Origin: Chloroflexota bacterium
Lineage (GTDB): Bacteria; Chloroflexota; Limnocylindria; Limnocylindrales; CSP1-4
Reading direction: 5' to 3'
Length of the DNA stretch: 13,293 nt
Assembly (NCBI GenBank): GCA_021812735.1
Contig: JAKAMV010000178.1
Location: 1 to 13,293, forward strand
Position 1 is the stretch's first letter. The number at the start of each line of letters is the position of its first letter. The notes beneath the pieces are model-generated. The model ran no database searches. It was given only the letters and a program-made list of their open reading frames with translations, and had not been told where the DNA came from. This document shows, one piece after another, positions 12,248-13,293 of this stretch. A program made the position numbers and the translations under genes.

Positions 12248-13293
12248 CTACCGCAGCGCCAGAGACGCGGCCATCGACAGGAGGTTGCCGGCCCGATCCG
12301 TCCCGATCGCCCGGAGCTGGACCGTGCCGGGCAGGCCAGCCCGCAGACGGAAGACCGCGCGATACGCGAACCCGCCGATCGGCGCTGCCGTCACCGCGTA
12401 CGCTGGCAGCCCGGGCTGCAGCACGAGCAACCGCGGCGCCGCCCGCAGCGGTTCGGCGCTCACGATCGCGACGCTCACGAGCTGCCTCGCCGCGGCCGTC
12501 GCCGTCGAGGGCGTGAGGCGGAACGGCATCAGCCAGATCACGCTGCGCATGACGACCGTACCGGCCGCCGTCGTCGCCGCGATGGCCGAGAGGTACCGTC
12601 CGACAGGCAAGGGCGCGAGGGTCTTTCCGCCCCCCGCGGCGCCTCGGCCATCCCAGGAGGTGACCCACGCGCCGGCCGGCACCGCGCGGCGCTCCCAGAG
12701 CGTCCGCACCACCCGTCCGGATGCGTCTGTCACGGTCCAGCTGACCGTGGCGGCCTGCGTGAGCGTGACCGAGAGCGTCGTCAGGTCGGAGCCGCCGCCG
12801 CGGTCCAGCGGGTAGAAGACTGCAGGCGTGGCGCGCGGCGCCCTGATGGCGGTGAGCACCCGCGTGTGGATCGTGAGGGCCGCCCCCGGCAGCCCGATCG
12901 CACTCAGCGGCGTCGCGACCAGCGCATACGTCCCGTCGGGGACGACGAGCCCATCGTCGCCCCGGCCATCCCAGGTGGCCTGGCCCGCGTCGGACGTGGC
13001 CGCCACTACCAGGTGGCGCACCACCGCCCCCGACGCGGCGATGATCGAGATCTCGAGTGTGCCCGGGGCAGAGATCTGGTAGGAGGCGGTCAGCGTGTCC
13101 GAGATGCCGTCACCGTTGGGCGTGAAAGCGGACGGAGCGCTGAACGCGGACAAGCCGGGCGGCTGGTCCGATGCTGGCGACTGCGGAACGGCCGGCGTCG
13201 GCCCAGGGGCAGGAGAGAGGCCGGCCGGCGGCAGGGCAGTCGCCCCGCCCGCCCCGCTCAGCACCTGGGACGTGAGAAGGTCGAGGTTCCCGG
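12248..13293 (-). CDS. C-terminal part of a secreted protein with FlgD-like Ig domains (start outside window)
   Basis: The frame is open to the right edge. A GTG at 13264 is a possible start (338 residues), but codons upstream of it (reading NLDLLTSQ) contain no stop, so the gene probably begins outside the window. Numbering from that GTG, residues 1-45 are a P/A/S-rich linker. FSAPSAFTPNGDGISDT (41-57) opens a FlgD-like Ig module that ends WDGRGDDGLVVPDGTYALV. A second module (about 150-245) repeats the plan with VTDASGRVVRTLWE, SWDGRGAAGGG and PVGRYLSAI. A final beta-rich segment (about 250-338) ends AIGTDRAGNLLS. Such modules form C-terminal regions of secreted or surface proteins; the PNGDG stretch resembles calcium-binding loops. 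The catalytic or binding part, if any, is not visible here. Confidence 0.7.
   Translation of the reverse strand, partial: GNLDLLTSQVLSGAGGATALPPAGLSPAPGPTPAVPQSPASDQPPGLSAFSAPSAFTPNGDGISDTLTASYQISAPGTLEISIIAASGAVVRHLVVAATSDAGQATWDGRGDDGLVVPDGTYALVATPLSAIGLPGAALTIHTRVLTAIRAPRATPAVFYPLDRGGGSDLTTLSVTLTQAATVSWTVTDASGRVVRTLWERRAVPAGAWVTSWDGRGAAGGGKTLAPLPVGRYLSAIAATTAAGTVVMRSVIWLMPFRLTPSTATAAARQLVSVAIVSAEPLRAAPRLLVLQPGLPAYAVTAAPIGGFAYRAVFRLRAGLPGTVQLRAIGTDRAGNLLSMAASLALR

Noticed and set aside
1..13293. CRISPR array, tRNA, rRNA, insertion sequence or prophage signals
   Set aside because: No regularly spaced repeats, no cloverleaf or rRNA-like stretches, and no transposase, integrase or terminal inverted repeats were seen on either strand.

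Overview
The window is high-GC bacterial DNA (roughly 70% G+C by eye). It has tightly packed operons, 4-base ATGA/GTGA gene overlaps and several genes that look leaderless. Gene content fits a high-GC, Gram-positive-like lineage: a YerB-like DUF3048 lipoprotein, an S-layer or secreted-type Ig-like protein, a DPM1-like glycosyltransferase and a Fur-family regulator. Chloroflexota (Thermomicrobia-like) is my first guess and Actinobacteria the alternative. This is inference from gene style; no marker gene is present.

Left part, minus strand (1-6506). At the left edge is the first 23 codons of a minus-strand gene (1-70). Then comes a DoxX-like membrane protein (179-763), followed downstream by a perfect 16-bp hairpin. 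The main feature is a five-gene minus-strand operon (6506 down to 1030). Read in transcription order it encodes a left-handed beta-helix N-acetyltransferase (WbpD-like), a PLP sugar aminotransferase (WbpE-like), a Gfo/Idh oxidoreductase (WbpB-like), a nucleotide-sugar 6-dehydrogenase (WbpA-like) and a non-hydrolysing UDP-HexNAc 2-epimerase (WbpI-like). Together these match the complete set that converts UDP-GlcNAc to UDP-2,3-diacetamido-2,3-dideoxy-D-mannuronic acid (UDP-ManNAc3NAcA), a precursor for cell-surface glycans. No transferase, flippase or polymerase for this sugar lies in the window, apart from the edge fragment that may begin a glycosyltransferase.

Middle, plus strand (6507-9818). 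A 290-bp divergent intergenic region carries a tandem 18-bp repeat, a good promoter (TTGACA-N17-CATGAT) and a Fur-box-like 19-mer over the predicted transcription start. It drives a polytopic permease with a variant nickel/cobalt-transporter motif (H-X4-D-E-H) that overlaps by ATGA with a Fur-family metalloregulator. This looks like a self-contained, autoregulated metal transport unit. After a candidate terminator hairpin comes a DUF3048 lipoprotein.

Right part, minus strand (9874-13293). A DPM1-like GT2 glycosyltransferase and a GT4 glycosyltransferase form a coupled pair. At the right edge is the C-terminal part of a secreted protein with FlgD-like Ig domains, whose start probably lies outside the window.

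Across the window, four starts that lack a Shine-Dalgarno sequence have a TANNNT -10-like hexamer 7-10 bases upstream. This suggests that leaderless or near-leaderless transcripts are common in this organism. All positions were counted by hand from the sequence.
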